From: Gallionella sp. | GTDB taxonomy: Bacteria > Pseudomonadota > Gammaproteobacteria > Burkholderiales > Gallionellaceae | Assembly (NCBI GenBank): GCA_030645775.1 | Contig: JAUSLX010000018.1 | Coordinates: 1 to 32,811, forward strand | Direction of reading: 5' to 3' | Length of the DNA stretch: 32,811 bases | Part shown: piece by piece, positions 31,610-32,811 of the stretch | How positions within the stretch are numbered: position 1 is the first letter of the stretch | Layout: each line of letters opens with the position of its first letter | Made by a program: the position numbers and the translations under genes | The notes under the pieces: model-generated | Told to the model about the DNA's origin: nothing | The model's input: the letters and a program-made list of their open reading frames with translations, nothing else | Database searches by the model: none

Positions 31610-32811
31610 ATGGATATCCAAACATATTACCTGTTAGTACCGCTGGCCCCTTTGTTCGGCGCCATCGTAGCGGGACTGTTCGGCAAATTGCTGGGCCGTA
31701 CTTTTACACATCGCATTACTATTGCGCTGGTTGGCGTTTCCCTGTTTGCCTCGATACAGGTGTTTCTGGACGTCATGGCCGGGCATACATTTAATGGCAC
31801 GGTATATACCTGGCTGACGACAGGGGATACCAGTTTCCATGTCGGATTTTTGATCGATCAGTTGACCGTTACCATGATGCTGGTGGTGACCAGCGTCTCC
31901 CTGATGGTGCATATCTACACCATAGGCTATATGTCGGAAGATGCCGGATACCAGCGTTTCTTCAGCTACATCTCCTTGTTTACCTTCTCCATGCTGATGC
32001 TGGTGATGGCAAACAATTTCATGCAATTGTTCTTCGGTTGGGAGGCGGTAGGCCTGGTGTCCTATCTGCTGATCGGTTTCTGGTATGACCGCCCTACGGC
32101 GATTTATGCCAACCTGAAAGCATTTCTGGTTAACCGGGTCGGCGATTTTGGATTTTTGCTGGGCATAGGCCTGGTGCTGATGGTGTTCGGCACGCTGGAT
32201 TATGCCGCCGTGTTTGCCACAGCGGCGAGTCACGCGGATGATCTGGCACCGATTGCCGGCATGTCAGTCAACCTGTTGACTGCAATCTGTATCCTGCTGT
32301 TTATCGGCGCGATGGGCAAGAGCGCGCAATTTCCGCTACATGTCTGGCTGCCGGATTCCATGGAAGGCCCGACACCAATCTCCGCGTTGATTCATGCGGC
32401 CACCATGGTGACTGCCGGTATCTTCATGGTGGCGCGCATGTCGCCTCTGTTTGAATTGTCCGATACGGCGTTGTCCTTTGTCATGGTGACAGGTGCGATT
32501 ACCGCGCTGTTCATGGGCTTCCTCGGCATCATCCAGAACGACATCAAACGTGTGATTGCTTACTCTACCCTGTCGCAACTGGGTTACATGTTCGTCGCAC
32601 TGGGTGCATCCGCCTATTCGGTGGGTATCTTCCACCTGATGACGCATGCGTTCTTCAAAGCCTTGCTGTTCCTGGCTGCCGGCAGCGTAATTATTGCCAT
32701 GCACCATGATCAGGATATTCGCAACATGGGCGGCTTGCGCAAGTACATGCCGATCACCTGGATTACCTTTTTGATCGGTACGCTGGCGCTGATCGGCACA
32801 CCGTTCTTCTC
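31610..32811 (+). CDS. nuoL: NADH-quinone oxidoreductase subunit L (3' end beyond window)
   Basis: The ORF track missed this gene because no stop lies in the window. About 400 residues are visible of a family that is usually about 600-680 aa. It is a proton-pumping antiporter-like subunit. FGWEAVGLVSYLLIGFWY holds the key Glu, and GKSAQFPLHVWLPDSMEGPT with SALIHAATMVTAG holds the Lys/His path; IAYSTLSQLGYM is also typical. ATG 31610 is chosen, with AAAGG 9 nt upstream; a GTG at 31607 is in the same frame. Confidence 0.96.
   Translation, partial: MDIQTYYLLVPLAPLFGAIVAGLFGKLLGRTFTHRITIALVGVSLFASIQVFLDVMAGHTFNGTVYTWLTTGDTSFHVGFLIDQLTVTMMLVVTSVSLMVHIYTIGYMSEDAGYQRFFSYISLFTFSMLMLVMANNFMQLFFGWEAVGLVSYLLIGFWYDRPTAIYANLKAFLVNRVGDFGFLLGIGLVLMVFGTLDYAAVFATAASHADDLAPIAGMSVNLLTAICILLFIGAMGKSAQFPLHVWLPDSMEGPTPISALIHAATMVTAGIFMVARMSPLFELSDTALSFVMVTGAITALFMGFLGIIQNDIKRVIAYSTLSQLGYMFVALGASAYSVGIFHLMTHAFFKALLFLAAGSVIIAMHHDQDIRNMGGLRKYMPITWITFLIGTLALIGTPFF

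Overview
This window looks like chromosomal DNA from a betaproteobacterium, probably of the Nitrosomonadales/Gallionellaceae type. That placement is inferred from gene order (pcnB-folK-panB-panC; tpiA-secG-tRNA-Leu-nuoABCDEFGHIJKL) and from protein form (a 158-aa NuoB, a 417-aa NuoD). No 16S gene or taxonomic marker is present, so the genus is uncertain.

Layout. (1) 1-13.0 kb is an accessory surface and signalling region. It begins with the tail of an unidentified gene, followed by a CHASE2-type class III adenylate/guanylate cyclase. Convergent to these is a two-gene minus-strand operon: a TPR plus outer-membrane beta-barrel protein resembling Slam/T11SS translocators, then a giant 2949-aa secreted protein. 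The giant protein has a FecR domain, Ala/Thr-rich helical rods and six beta-rich modules resembling TbpB-type barrels. (2) 13.0-14.0 kb holds psiF, several intergenic palindromic repeats and a clear intrinsic terminator. (3) 14.0-20.5 kb is housekeeping: pcnB, folK, a RelE/ParE-type toxin-antitoxin pair, panB, panC, a convergent orphan PAS histidine kinase, and panD. Together panB, panC and panD cover most of pantothenate synthesis. (4) 20.5-21.8 kb holds tpiA, secG and tRNA-Leu(GAG). (5) 21.96 kb to the end is the respiratory complex I operon in canonical order from nuoA to nuoL, with nuoL cut by the window edge and absent from the ORF track.

How parts work together. The nuo genes are tightly packed, with many 1-10 bp overlaps, and encode the peripheral arm (B, C, D, E, F, G, I) and membrane arm (A, H, J, K, L) of one proton-pumping NADH:quinone oxidoreductase. 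PanB and PanC make pantothenate from ketoisovalerate and beta-alanine, and PanD supplies beta-alanine. The putative Slam-like protein and the FecR/rod/barrel giant are read as a secretion machine and its cargo.

Most unusual observations: the Slam-like/giant FecR pair with six barrel modules and no lipobox; a decayed duplicate of the nuoD translation start just upstream of nuoD, with a perfect 13-bp inverted repeat bracketing the true Shine-Dalgarno and ATG; an uninterrupted 15-unit heptamer array between nuoI and nuoJ that switches to its reverse complement; a palindrome cluster between nuoJ and nuoK; a palindromic element lying between psiF and its terminator; and a toxin-antitoxin cassette between folK and panB.
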